Shown in pieces: positions 48,300 through 56,984 of a stretch of 64,000 nt of DNA. A program made the position numbers and the translations under genes. Location: positions 930,001 through 994,000 of the forward strand of contig CBDBFZ010000003.1 in the NCBI GenBank assembly GCA_965205225.1, read 5' to 3'. Source of the DNA: Litorimonas sp965205225. Its GTDB lineage: Bacteria; Pseudomonadota; Alphaproteobacteria; Caulobacterales; Maricaulaceae. The notes below the pieces were generated by a model. It saw only the letters and a program-made list of their open reading frames with translations. It made no database searches and was not told where the DNA came from. Positions within the stretch are counted from its first letter, which is position 1; each line of letters begins with the position of its first letter.

Positions 48300-48877
48300 C
48301 GTAGGCAAACCGACTTTACCTATCTCAAAATCATCGGTTGGGGTTGGTATTATCTCTCCACCATCCTCGACGACTTCTCCGCTATATCATTGCGTGGAAG
48401 CTGTGCACGACCATGCGTGCAGAAGAGAAGACGTAACCGATACGCTTGAGTTGGCGTTGACCGCATCTGGCTGTGATCAGGCTCATATGTTGCATAAACC
48501 ACGCCTGCTCAGCGACAATGGTCCCAGTTATGTCGCTGGAGAACTCGCCGACTGGCTCAAAGACCGGAAGATGCGCTATGTTCGCGGTGCTCCCTTCCAC
48601 CGGCAGACACAGGGCAAGGCAGACACAGGGCAAGATCGAACGATGGCATCAGACACTCAAAAACCGTGTCTTTCTGGAGAACTATTACCTACCCGGCGAT
48701 CTTGAGAAACAGGTCGAGACGTTCGTTGAGCACTATAATCACCAGCGTTACCACGAGAGCCTCAAAAACGTGACGCCCGCTGATGCCTACTTCGGCAGAG
48801 CACAAGTTATCTTAAAACAAAGAGAAAGGATCAAACGCAAAACTATCGAACAACGACGCTTGCATCATCAAAGGTAA
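48300..48877 (+). pseudogene. IS3-family OrfB remnant with a 16-bp tandem duplication
   Basis: Integrase-core pieces in three frames: QTDFTYLKIIGWGWYYLSTI, LLSDNGPSYVAGELADWLKD and KIERWHQTLKNRVFLENYYL, then HYNHQRYHESLKNVTPADAY. One frameshift falls at about 48378 (a lost c in ttctccgctat). Another is caused by duplication of ggcagacacagggcaa (48602-48617 and 48618-48633). The N-terminal half is absent. It is a different IS3 subgroup from the element at 33833. Confidence 0.83.
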
Positions 48878-49031
48878 GCAGCCTAATATCAACCAACCAG
48901 ATGAAACCAAACTCTCACAGACCCTAAAACCTCAATGCTCCAAAATCATTCGACGACGGACAGGCAGTCTTGAATCATGGTTCGGGGATAATAGGAATCC
49001 CAAAAGTTAAAGTGTCTCCACAGCCTAATAC

Positions 49032-51185
49032 TCAGACTGCTTCCCCCTTCAGCTTCACCAACTCATCCCGTAGCCGTGCGGCTTCTTCGAACTCCAGATT
49101 CTCTGCCGCTTCGAACATGCGTTTTTCGAGGTCGGCAGCGACGGTGATCATGTTGCCGCCCATATAGGGCTTCTGGCCTTCGGCGGCTTCGAGCAGACCG
49201 CGTCGCGCTTCACCGACACTGCCGCGCTGTTTCTTGCGTCCGCTCGGTGTGTAGCTGTCGCGCTCATCCTTGATCTTCTGCGCTGCTTCGCTGTCGCCGA
49301 CCATATCCGCGACGCCGCGCAGGACGGTCTGCGGCGTGATGCCATGTTGTTCATTGTGCGTGATCTGGCGAATGCGGCGGCGTTCCGTCTCGTCCATCGC
49401 GCGCTGCATTGACCCGGTGATCTTGTCAGCATAGAGCACAATGCGCGCTTCGCTGTTGCGCGCCGCGCGACCGATGGTCTGGATCATCGACGTCTCTGAG
49501 CGCAGAAAGCCTTCCTTATCCGCGTCGAGAATACCGACAAAAGCACATTCCGGAATATCTAGACCCTCCCGCAACAGGTTGATCCCGATCAGTAAATCGA
49601 ACGTGCCGAGCCGCAGGTCGCGAATGATCTCGATCCGTTCCAGCGTATCCACGTCCGAGTGCATGTAGCGCACGCGAATACCCTGATCGGTCATATATTC
49701 CGTCAGATCCTCCGCCATTTTCTTGGTCAAGGTCGTGACGAGGGAGCGGTAGCCATTGGCCGCTGTGCGTTTGACCTCATCGACCACATCGTCGACCTGA
49801 TTATGCGTGTCGCCGCTGACGGGGCGCACTTCGACAGGTGGATCGATCAGCCCGGTCGGGCGGATGACCTGTTCGACGAATACGCCACCCGTACGTTCCA
49901 TTTCCCAATCAGCGGGCGTGGCGCTGACATGGACCGTCTGCGGGCGCATTGCGTCCCATTCCTCGAATTTGAGCGGACGGTTGTCGATGCAGGAGGGCAG
50001 GCGGAAACCATGCTCGGCCAGCGTGCCTTTCCGGTTCGCATCGCCTTTGCTCATGGCGCTGATCTGCGGGACCGAGACGTGACTCTCATCCATGAAGAGC
50101 AGCGCGTTCTCGGGTAGATATTCGAACAGTGTGGGCGGCGGCTCGCCCGGTGCGCGGCCTGTCAGGTAGCGGGAATAGTTCTCAATTCCGTTGCAGAATC
50201 CGGCGGTGGCCATCATTTCCAGATCAAATTCCGTGCGCTGCTGCAATCGCTGCGCTTCGAGCAATTTACCTTCGAATTCGAACAGTTTAAGCGTCTTGTC
50301 GAGCTCCGCCTTGATGCCCTTCATCGCGCTATGCACGGTCGGACGCGGCGTGACATAGTGGCTGTTGGCATAGACGCGGACACTGTCGATGGCGTGCCCA
50401 GTCTTGCCGGTCAGCGGATCAAATTCGGTGATGGAGTCGATTTCATCGCCAAAGAAATCGAACCGCCAGGCCGTGTCGTCATAGTGGGCCGGGAACAATT
50501 CGATCGTGTCGCCGCGCACCCGGAAGCTACCGCGGGCGAAGGCCAGATCATTGCGCTGATATTGCAGGCTGACCAGCTGTTCCATCAGCGTGCGCGGGTC
50601 GATGGCTTCACCGCGCGCCAGATCAATGGTCATTGCCGTATAGGTTTCGACCGAGCCGATACCGTAAATGCACGACACGGAAGCGACGATGATGCAATCA
50701 TCACGCTCCAGAATCGCTCGCGTGGCAGCATGGCGCATCCGGTCGATCTGCTCATTGACGCTACTGTCCTTCTCGATGAACGTGTCCGTGCGCGGGATAT
50801 AGGCTTCGGGCTGGTAATAATCGTAATAGCTGACGAAATATTCGACCGCATTATGCGGGAAGAAGCTTTTGAACTCGGAATAAAGCTGTGCGGCGAGCGT
50901 TTTGTTCGGCGCCATGATCAAAGCAGGTCGCTGCGTCTGCTCAATGATCTTCGCCATCGTGAAGGTCTTGCCCGACCCCGTAACACCTAGCAGTACCTGA
51001 TCGCGGTCCCGCTCCTTGATGCCGCTGACCAGTTCCCTAATCGCCTTGGGCTGATCGCCCTTCGGTTCGAACGGCGACTTCAGAACAAATGTCTTCCCGC
51101 CTTCCGATTTGGCGGGCTTCTCCGGCCGGTGCGGCGTCCATAGGGCTGGAGCGTCATGGACAGCAATCTCAGTTTGAACGGACAT
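49032..51185 (-). CDS. uvrB: Excinuclease ABC subunit B
   Basis: 717 residues, intact. It is the helicase-like damage-verification subunit of UvrABC nucleotide excision repair. The Walker A is LLGVTGSGKTFTMAKII. The beta-hairpin YYDYYQPEAYIPRTDTFIEK, the helicase block LFMDESHVSVPQI, the domain-3 motif TIGRAARNSEARIVLYADK and the C-terminal UvrC-interacting UVR motif (EFEEAARLRDELVKLK) are present. It is the first housekeeping gene after the IS-rich stretch. Confidence 0.97.
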   Translation of the reverse strand: MSVQTEIAVHDAPALWTPHRPEKPAKSEGGKTFVLKSPFEPKGDQPKAIRELVSGIKERDRDQVLLGVTGSGKTFTMAKIIEQTQRPALIMAPNKTLAAQLYSEFKSFFPHNAVEYFVSYYDYYQPEAYIPRTDTFIEKDSSVNEQIDRMRHAATRAILERDDCIIVASVSCIYGIGSVETYTAMTIDLARGEAIDPRTLMEQLVSLQYQRNDLAFARGSFRVRGDTIELFPAHYDDTAWRFDFFGDEIDSITEFDPLTGKTGHAIDSVRVYANSHYVTPRPTVHSAMKGIKAELDKTLKLFEFEGKLLEAQRLQQRTEFDLEMMATAGFCNGIENYSRYLTGRAPGEPPPTLFEYLPENALLFMDESHVSVPQISAMSKGDANRKGTLAEHGFRLPSCIDNRPLKFEEWDAMRPQTVHVSATPADWEMERTGGVFVEQVIRPTGLIDPPVEVRPVSGDTHNQVDDVVDEVKRTAANGYRSLVTTLTKKMAEDLTEYMTDQGIRVRYMHSDVDTLERIEIIRDLRLGTFDLLIGINLLREGLDIPECAFVGILDADKEGFLRSETSMIQTIGRAARNSEARIVLYADKITGSMQRAMDETERRRIRQITHNEQHGITPQTVLRGVADMVGDSEAAQKIKDERDSYTPSGRKKQRGSVGEARRGLLEAAEGQKPYMGGNMITVAADLEKRMFEAAENLEFEEAARLRDELVKLKGEAV

Positions 51186-51293
51186 GGGGGATAGATAGTG
51201 AAACGGACCGGGAACGCCAAGAGATGTATGAGACTGTTACTTTGTCGTCTGGTGTCACAAAACCGATACTTAAAGAGATATAGCCAAAAGTTG

Positions 51294-51688
51294 GTTGTGA
51301 GTTCACCCGGTCAATGCAACACCTTGTATGCGATGACCCTGTTTGTGAGGACTTACGATGGGACGAATGGGACGGTCGGGGTTATCATTGGGACAGAAGA
51401 GAGAGCTTTGGGACCGATGGTCATCCGGGCAATCGCTGAGCGAGATAGCGAGATTGGTCGGGCTTTAGGCAAGCACGCAGGTTCAATCCACGGTGTCTTG
51501 GCAGCAAAAGGCGGTATAGTCCCGCCTGAATGGATGCGCGCCGTACGATATTTAACTTTCACTGAGCAGGAGAGTATATCAAGGAGCATAGCCGCTGATC
51601 TTTCGGTTCGAGCGATTGTACTGAGTCTGGGGCGCGCTGCGTCAACGATCAGTCGTGAGATCAAACGCAATGGCGGACTGACGCGCTA
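51294..51688 (+). pseudogene. IS30-family transposase 5' fragment cut at the CRISPR array
   Basis: From ATG 51358 the sequence encodes MGRMGRSGLSLGQKRELWDR and SSGQSLSEI. It then shifts frame to EIGRALGKHAGSIHGVLAAK, GGIVPPEWMRAVRYLTFTEQ and SLGRAASTISREIKRNGGLT. This is the N-terminal helix-turn-helix part of IS30 transposases. The catalytic domain is absent: homology ends at about 51688, directly before the last six bases of a CRISPR repeat. The first 130 bp are repeated at 34141-34262 inside the IS3 element. Confidence 0.85.
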
Positions 51689-51730
51689 GGCGACCACGCG
51701 CCTGGTTCCGGATGACCGCACTCGCTTAAC

Positions 51731-54319
51731 GTTTCTATCCACGCCCCCGTGCAGGGGGCGACAGCCAGGCTTGATGTCGGTCTGCATCCGGGAGATCCAG
51801 TTTCTATCCACGCCCCCGTGCAGGGGGCGACTTGAATGCTTAATGATAACCAGGGAGTCTGACATGGAGTTTCTATCCACGCCCCCGTGCAGGGGGCGAC
51901 AGCGATCCGGCCCGGTCAAGCGGAGTCATATCATCAGTTTCTATCCACGCCCCCGTGCAGGGGGCGACTGGGTCACTTTCCCTCAAAAGTAAATGTCAAT
52001 ATAAGTTTCTATCCACGCCCCCGTGCAGGGGGCGACCATATAGATGATGCAATCGCCAATCATTATGCCAAGTTTCTATCCACGCCCCCGTGCAGGGGGC
52101 GACACAAATTCTTAATTAACATTAAGGTGATTAGGCAGTTTCTATCCACGCCCCCGTGCAGGGGGCGACGGTTTGAGCCAGGCGTGCTGCGCTTCGCCGC
52201 CAATGTTTCTATCCACGCCCCCGTGCAGGGGGCGACTCGCCATAGGCGGAGCGGACAGCCTTAAAGTCACCGTTTCTATCCACGCCCCCGTGCAGGGGGC
52301 GACTGGTAGCTCTTATGCGTGCGCAGCTGGCGAATGGGTTTCTATCCACGCCCCCGTGCAGGGGGCGACACCCCACCGCCTCGCTGCAATTCGCCCTGCG
52401 CCATGTGTTTCTATCCACGCCCCCGTGCAGGGGGCGACCTTTATTATTGTTCATGATGTTTCCTCTGATTCATGTTGTTTCTATCCACGCCCCCGTGCAG
52501 GGGGCGACATCCTAGACGTGTCGACCGTGCCGCCATTGAGGAGTTTCTATCCACGCCCCCGTGCAGGGGGCGACTATCGCTGGGCGTAAGGGTCGCACCG
52601 ATTTTACGCGTTTCTATCCACGCCCCCGTGCAGGGGGCGACAAAACGCCGGACCGCCAGGCCAGAATCATTGCCGTTTCTATCCACGCCCCCGTGCAGGG
52701 GGCGACGTCTGCCTGGGAGAGCAGGTTTAGGCAGCCAGGGGTTTCTATCCACGCCCCCGTGCAGGGGGCGACGCCCCAAATCTCGCCTTCATCTCGCTTT
52801 CTGTTGGTTTCTATCCACGCCCCCGTGCAGGGGGCGACGATGGCGCAGCACATAATCCTGCTCGGAATCAAAGTTTCTATCCACGCCCCCGTGCAGGGGG
52901 CGACACGCGAACTTCGCACCGCAGTTGGTACAAAGGGCGGTTTCTATCCACGCCCCCGTGCAGGGGGCGACGATGTCTTGTTCGCCTGGGATCAACCAGT
53001 TGATCGTTTCTATCCACGCCCCCGTGCAGGGGGCGACGACTGCCAGGCCCGTGGCGCCCTATCTGGGCGGTTTCTATCCACGCCCCCGTGCAGGGGGCGA
53101 CGGAGAACAGACATTATGTCTAACACAACAACTAAAACGTTTCTATCCACGCCCCCGTGCAGGGGGCGACCAGCGCGGCCTTGGTCAGATTGGCCGCCTC
53201 TTTGTTTCTATCCACGCCCCCGTGCAGGGGGCGACCTTGCCGGCGGACGTGATCGTCGCGCTGGAAACCCTTTGTTTCTATCCACGCCCCCGTGCAGGGG
53301 GCGACCTGTTGCGGTCTGGTACGACAAGGCGTCAAAGCCCCTGTTTCTATCCACGCCCCCGTGCAGGGGGCGACAAGCGCGCTTATAAACTCTTCCGTGC
53401 ACGCATGGTTTCTATCCACGCCCCCGTGCAGGGGGCGACGCTGAATGTTAGCCATAGCATTGCTCCTGTTAGGTTTCTATCCACGCCCCCGTGCAGGGGG
53501 CGACACAAAGCGATCGGCCTGGCAATGGCTAGCGACTGTTTCTATCCACGCCCCCGTGCAGGGGGCGACGGCATGGAGTGCTGGGGTGATGGCCCGCCCA
53601 TAGGCGTTTCTATCCACGCCCCCGTGCAGGGGGCGACCAAATTCACGCAAATTGTATAACCAATCATACGCAGTTTCTATCCACGCCCCCGTGCAGGGGG
53701 CGACCACCCTATCCCCCGCAGACGCCCTCCGTACAGCGGTTTCTATCCACGCCCCCGTGCAGGGGGCGACGTTGAAGCAATTGAGTACCTAGTTGAGTTG
53801 TATTATGTTTCTATCCACGCCCCCGTGCAGGGGGCGACTATGGTAATTCGAGCGATCAACCAAGGAGTCTAGTTTCTATCCACGCCCCCGTGCAGGGGGC
53901 GACAACCGCACAACAGACTTACCGCTCGATCCGTCTGCAGTCTAGTTTCTATCCACGCCCCCGTGCAGGGGGCGACATTCATACCTTTGAAATTACCCGT
54001 CATCTGGCCCTCGTTTCTATCCACGCCCCCGTGCAGGGGGCGACGCCCATGCGGCGCGCCATTTGCGGGCGCAGATGGGGCGTTTCTATCCACGCCCCCG
54101 TGCAGGGGGCGACGGGATTGACTTAGGTCAATCACATAGAAGCATAGCTGTTTCTATCCACGCCCCCGTGCAGGGGGCGACACCCCGACTCCGCCGCCCC
54201 CTATCTCGCCATCATCGTTTCTATCCACGCCCCCGTGCAGGGGGCGACATTCTGTCGCAACGGAGAATGGGCATTATGTCTAAAATTGTTTCTATCCACG
54301 CCCCCGTGCAGGGGGCGAC
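51731..54319 (-). CRISPR. Type I-C CRISPR array, 39 full repeats
   Basis: A 32-bp repeat begins GTTTCTATCCACG and ends GCAGGGGGCGAC as read here. The reverse complement (GTCGCCCCC...ATAGAAAC) is the canonical type I-C orientation, so the array is transcribed on the minus strand. Full copies start every 64-73 bp from 51731 to 54288, giving 38 spacers of 32-41 bp. I saw no repeat variants. A 36-bp stretch at 51695-51730, preceded by ggcgac (51689-51694), looks like one more spacer with its outer repeat cut away. The repeat stem pairs GCCCCC with GGGGGC around the loop, as expected for Cas5c processing. The newest spacers are at the right (leader) end. Confidence 0.98.
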
Positions 54320-54490
54320 TCCGGGCACTATAACTCTATGATTCCATTTTGTTAAACCTATTTATTATGCGAAACTACACATTTATCAACCAACCAGTGC
54401 CCTTCCAGATCCGTTCGCGTTAATTTTTTCAATAATTTCAGATGGAAAAGTTAAATGCGAACCTGACCTGACACAGCATCACATTTGTGG
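54320..54490 (-). promoter_or_regulatory. CRISPR leader
   Basis: AT-rich sequence directly beside the last repeat on the cas side, as expected for a leader read leftward. It contains repeated GCGAAC motifs (near 54413, 54456 and 54492) and T/A tracts suitable for a promoter. No repeat or coding frame interrupts it. The right limit is set where IS5-type sequence becomes recognisable. Confidence 0.7.
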
Positions 54491-54534
54491 TTCGCACCAG
54501 CGGCCCGTCATGGTCTTATGCAGGGACAGTGGAT

Positions 54535-54845
54535 AGCCAGGATTCCCCACGCATTCATCGACAGTATGATTGTTTCAGTGCGCCAGAAGGCAAACGGCGT
54601 AAAAAAGGGGCTCGGGCCATTGAGCGCTCGCGCGGCGGATTGACGATCAGGATTATGGTACTCGGCAATCTCGTGCGCTTCCTTGAGGGCATGGCTCCGT
54701 CGATCCGGGATGTCTCCTTTGACACATCGCTCGTCGACAAGGTGTTTTGATGGGGACTGGCTCTTGCAAAACCTCGATGATCGTGAGGCCATGATGGTGA
54801 CCCCGCCGAAAACAGCAGCGCAGTCCCGACCCAAACCCTGTTGAG
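54535..54845 (+). pseudogene. IS5-family transposase remnant between the CRISPR leader and cas2
   Basis: Plus-strand pieces in three frames: AFIDSMIVSVRQKANGVKKG (the first catalytic Asp region), then ARAIERSRGGLTIRIMVLGN to DTSLVDKVF, then DGDWLLQNLDDREAMMVTPP. These are the ordered blocks of an IS5/IS427-type DDE transposase, with indels between them. No intact gene or clear terminal repeats remain. From 54846 to cas2 (55009) I see nothing else recognisable. Confidence 0.72.
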
Positions 54846-55008
54846 ATGGTTTTCCTAAAGCTCGAGGTACCGATTGGAAAGATTGCAGCGAGAACCTCGT
54901 TACAAACTCTGGGCTGCCATCGGCTACATCTTCGACCTCTTTACAGATGAAGATTGCCACAACTATTGCAAAGCCTCAGTGTATGGTGCCCAATTATCGC
55001 GACACGCT

Positions 55009-55299
55009 TTAGAAAATAAGAGGTTTTTTATAATCGGTCGCAGGCTTAAATCCAAAATGTTCGATACGCCGTTGCCAGTTCGAGCCAAGATAGTAAAATC
55101 TCAAACTGTCATGCTGGGAATCGATTATATTTTTCAGTCGTGCTTTGAGTTTGATCCATTGCGCCGGATCGACCTCGATTTCAAACACCGAGAACTGAAC
55201 GCGCTGGCCAAAATCCAGGCAGGCGCGCGCAATTTGTCGTAGCCGCTTCTTGCCACCGCTCTCCAGTGTATTCACGTCATAGGTAACCAATACCAGCAC
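55009..55299 (-). CDS. cas2: CRISPR-associated endonuclease Cas2 (type I-C)
   Basis: 96 residues from GTG 55299, three bases after the cas1 stop. The ferredoxin-like fold starts MLVLVTYDVNTLESGGKKRL with the conserved Asp in YDV. RQIARACLDFGQRVQFSVFE and the ending GFKPATDYKKPLIF are typical of I-C Cas2. With Cas1 it forms the spacer-integration complex. It is the last cas gene before the leader. Confidence 0.96.
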   Translation of the reverse strand: MLVLVTYDVNTLESGGKKRLRQIARACLDFGQRVQFSVFEIEVDPAQWIKLKARLKNIIDSQHDSLRFYYLGSNWQRRIEHFGFKPATDYKKPLIF

Positions 55300-55302
55300 G
55301 GG

Positions 55303-56340
55303 TCAGCTCCAAAACCATGGCGGATACGCGTCAATATCCCCACGGAGGTGCCTCGCCAACATCTGAGCCTGCAGATAAGGGACAAGGCCCAATGTTGCCT
55401 TTTCCCGCAGGAAGGCATGTAACCGTTCTTTCTTCTTGCGCTCTTGCCAGGCCGTCAGAACAGTTTTTCTCGCTTTGTCCGTCAACAGGACCGCACCACT
55501 GTCTCTCTTTCGGAAATCTGAAGCACGCAACTGGCGACGATTGACGAGGGACAAGGCCAGTCTGTCTGCCAGCGGCGCTCGCAATTCTTCTATCAAATCA
55601 AGCGCCAAGCTCGGGCGACCTGGACGATCACGATGCAGAAAGCCGACCGCAGGGTCGAGACCTATCGCTTCGCAGGCGGATCGGCAATCATGAGTGAGCA
55701 AAGTGTAAAGGAATGACAGCAATGCGTTTATCGGATCAAGTGGCGGGCGACGGGATCGGCCGACCCAGCGCAGATCCGCATCTGAAGACCGTATCAGATG
55801 GTCGAAATGGGTATAATAGAGCGCCGCTGCCTCGCCTTCCGATCCACGCATCTGATCTATCGACTCATCTGAATGCTGCACACGCCGGACAATTGTGATC
55901 ATTCGGTTGGTTGCGGTTTCCAGACCATCACGGACGGTGGGCTCCATTTCACTGGCATAGTCGCGCAATGCGCGGCGGAAAACCGCACGTTGATTGGCAA
56001 TCTTGCCCATGACGATGGAGCGGACGATATCCGCGCCACCATCATCGGCCTGCCGGTATTGTGCGCGACGCAAGAGGACATTGCCCGAGACCGGTCCCTC
56101 AATGCGCGCCTGAAACCGTCCCGCGCGGTCCAGAAGAACAATCGTGACACCGCGTGCGGCGCAGACACCCATCAACGCCGGAGTGATAAGGATCGGTCCG
56201 AAGGTCACGACCGACGCCAGCATATGCAGCGGCACGCGGGCTTTTTCATCGCCGTCCAACTCTGCTACAAGGTTTTCGCTGTTCTTTTTCAATGCCATGC
56301 CTCTGGTCGTGACATAGACGGTATTGAGCAACTTCTTCAC
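55303..56340 (-). CDS. cas1: CRISPR-associated integrase Cas1 (type I-C)
   Basis: 345 residues from GTG 56340, chosen because it gives the family start KKLLNTVYVTTRGMALKKNS, has GGAGG upstream and overlaps the cas4 stop (GTGA). A longer frame from 56442 would overlap cas4 needlessly. Metal ligands expected in the helical domain are the Glu in RGSEGEAAALYY, the His in VGFLHRDRPGR and the Asp in SLALDLIEELR. It integrates new spacers with Cas2 at the leader end. Confidence 0.97.
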   Translation of the reverse strand: MKKLLNTVYVTTRGMALKKNSENLVAELDGDEKARVPLHMLASVVTFGPILITPALMGVCAARGVTIVLLDRAGRFQARIEGPVSGNVLLRRAQYRQADDGGADIVRSIVMGKIANQRAVFRRALRDYASEMEPTVRDGLETATNRMITIVRRVQHSDESIDQMRGSEGEAAALYYTHFDHLIRSSDADLRWVGRSRRPPLDPINALLSFLYTLLTHDCRSACEAIGLDPAVGFLHRDRPGRPSLALDLIEELRAPLADRLALSLVNRRQLRASDFRKRDSGAVLLTDKARKTVLTAWQERKKKERLHAFLREKATLGLVPYLQAQMLARHLRGDIDAYPPWFWS

Positions 56341-56984
56341 GGTGCCTCCAGACTTCTGGCCAGCATCCGACCGCGCCATTGCTTCACGGGGCGTGCAAAG
56401 GCTTCGGGGCGGCAGAGATCGTGCAATGAGCAGGCACGGCATCGGTTCCTGTGCGGTGTCGGCGCTGGGGTCTGGCGACTGGCCAATACGGATGCAAGCT
56501 CCGCAATGGTGGCTTCGGTCAGGGCGCGCAACGTCGGGTCAAAGGGGACTTTGACCCGACGTCTGGTCTGCGCATAATAAAGTGCGCCTTCGGCGACGTC
56601 GCGACCTGTCATCTCCTCAAGGCAAAGCGCCTGCGCGCAAAGTTGCGTCTCGTCCGCTCGATGATGCAATTTCGGTTTACCGCGCTTGTATTCGACGGGA
56701 TATGGTATCTCCCCGTCGGCATGGGCGTGAAATTCCACCAGATCGGCGATACCTGTCAGGTTCAGCCGTTTCGAGGCCAGAGGCAAAGCCATCGTGCGCC
56801 GCACCCCGCGCAGCTTGCGGCACCCGCCCTTGTCGACCATGGCATGCAGCACGTCCCCTTCAGCGGTGAACCGGTTCTCCGCCCAGAGTCGTTCGAGATG
56901 GATCAACGCAGCCTGGCGCAAGCAGTAGACGGCGTGCTGAATGGCCGAAAGAGGGATGGGTTCCTCCTTCGCCAAAAGGATCAC
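56337..56984 (-). CDS. cas4: CRISPR-associated exonuclease Cas4
   Basis: 215 residues from GTG 56984, overlapping the cas7 stop by 4 bp. Iron-sulfur cysteines are present: one near the N-terminus (HAVYCLRQAAL) and a C-terminal trio (RCRACSLHDLC). The RecB-type nuclease motifs are GIADLVEFH, YPVEYKRGKPK (D...E-x-K) and the QLCAQALCLEE helix. Cas4 trims pre-spacers and selects those next to a correct PAM during adaptation in type I-C. Confidence 0.96.
   Translation of the reverse strand: MILLAKEEPIPLSAIQHAVYCLRQAALIHLERLWAENRFTAEGDVLHAMVDKGGCRKLRGVRRTMALPLASKRLNLTGIADLVEFHAHADGEIPYPVEYKRGKPKLHHRADETQLCAQALCLEEMTGRDVAEGALYYAQTRRRVKVPFDPTLRALTEATIAELASVLASRQTPAPTPHRNRCRACSLHDLCRPEAFARPVKQWRGRMLARSLEAP

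Noticed and set aside
51186..51690. A possible new gene between uvrB and the CRISPR array
   Set aside because: The protein pieces are the N-terminal part of an IS30 transposase in two frames.
51771..54341. Many overlapping frames of 60-275 codons on both strands with recurring STPPCRGR, HAPVQGAT or PLHGGVDRN
   Set aside because: These are translations of the 32-bp CRISPR repeat, not proteins.
54487..54750. A possible extra cas or regulatory gene between cas2 and the array
   Set aside because: The motifs (ERSRGGLT, LVDKVF, DGDWLLQNLDDR) are those of a broken IS5-type transposase.
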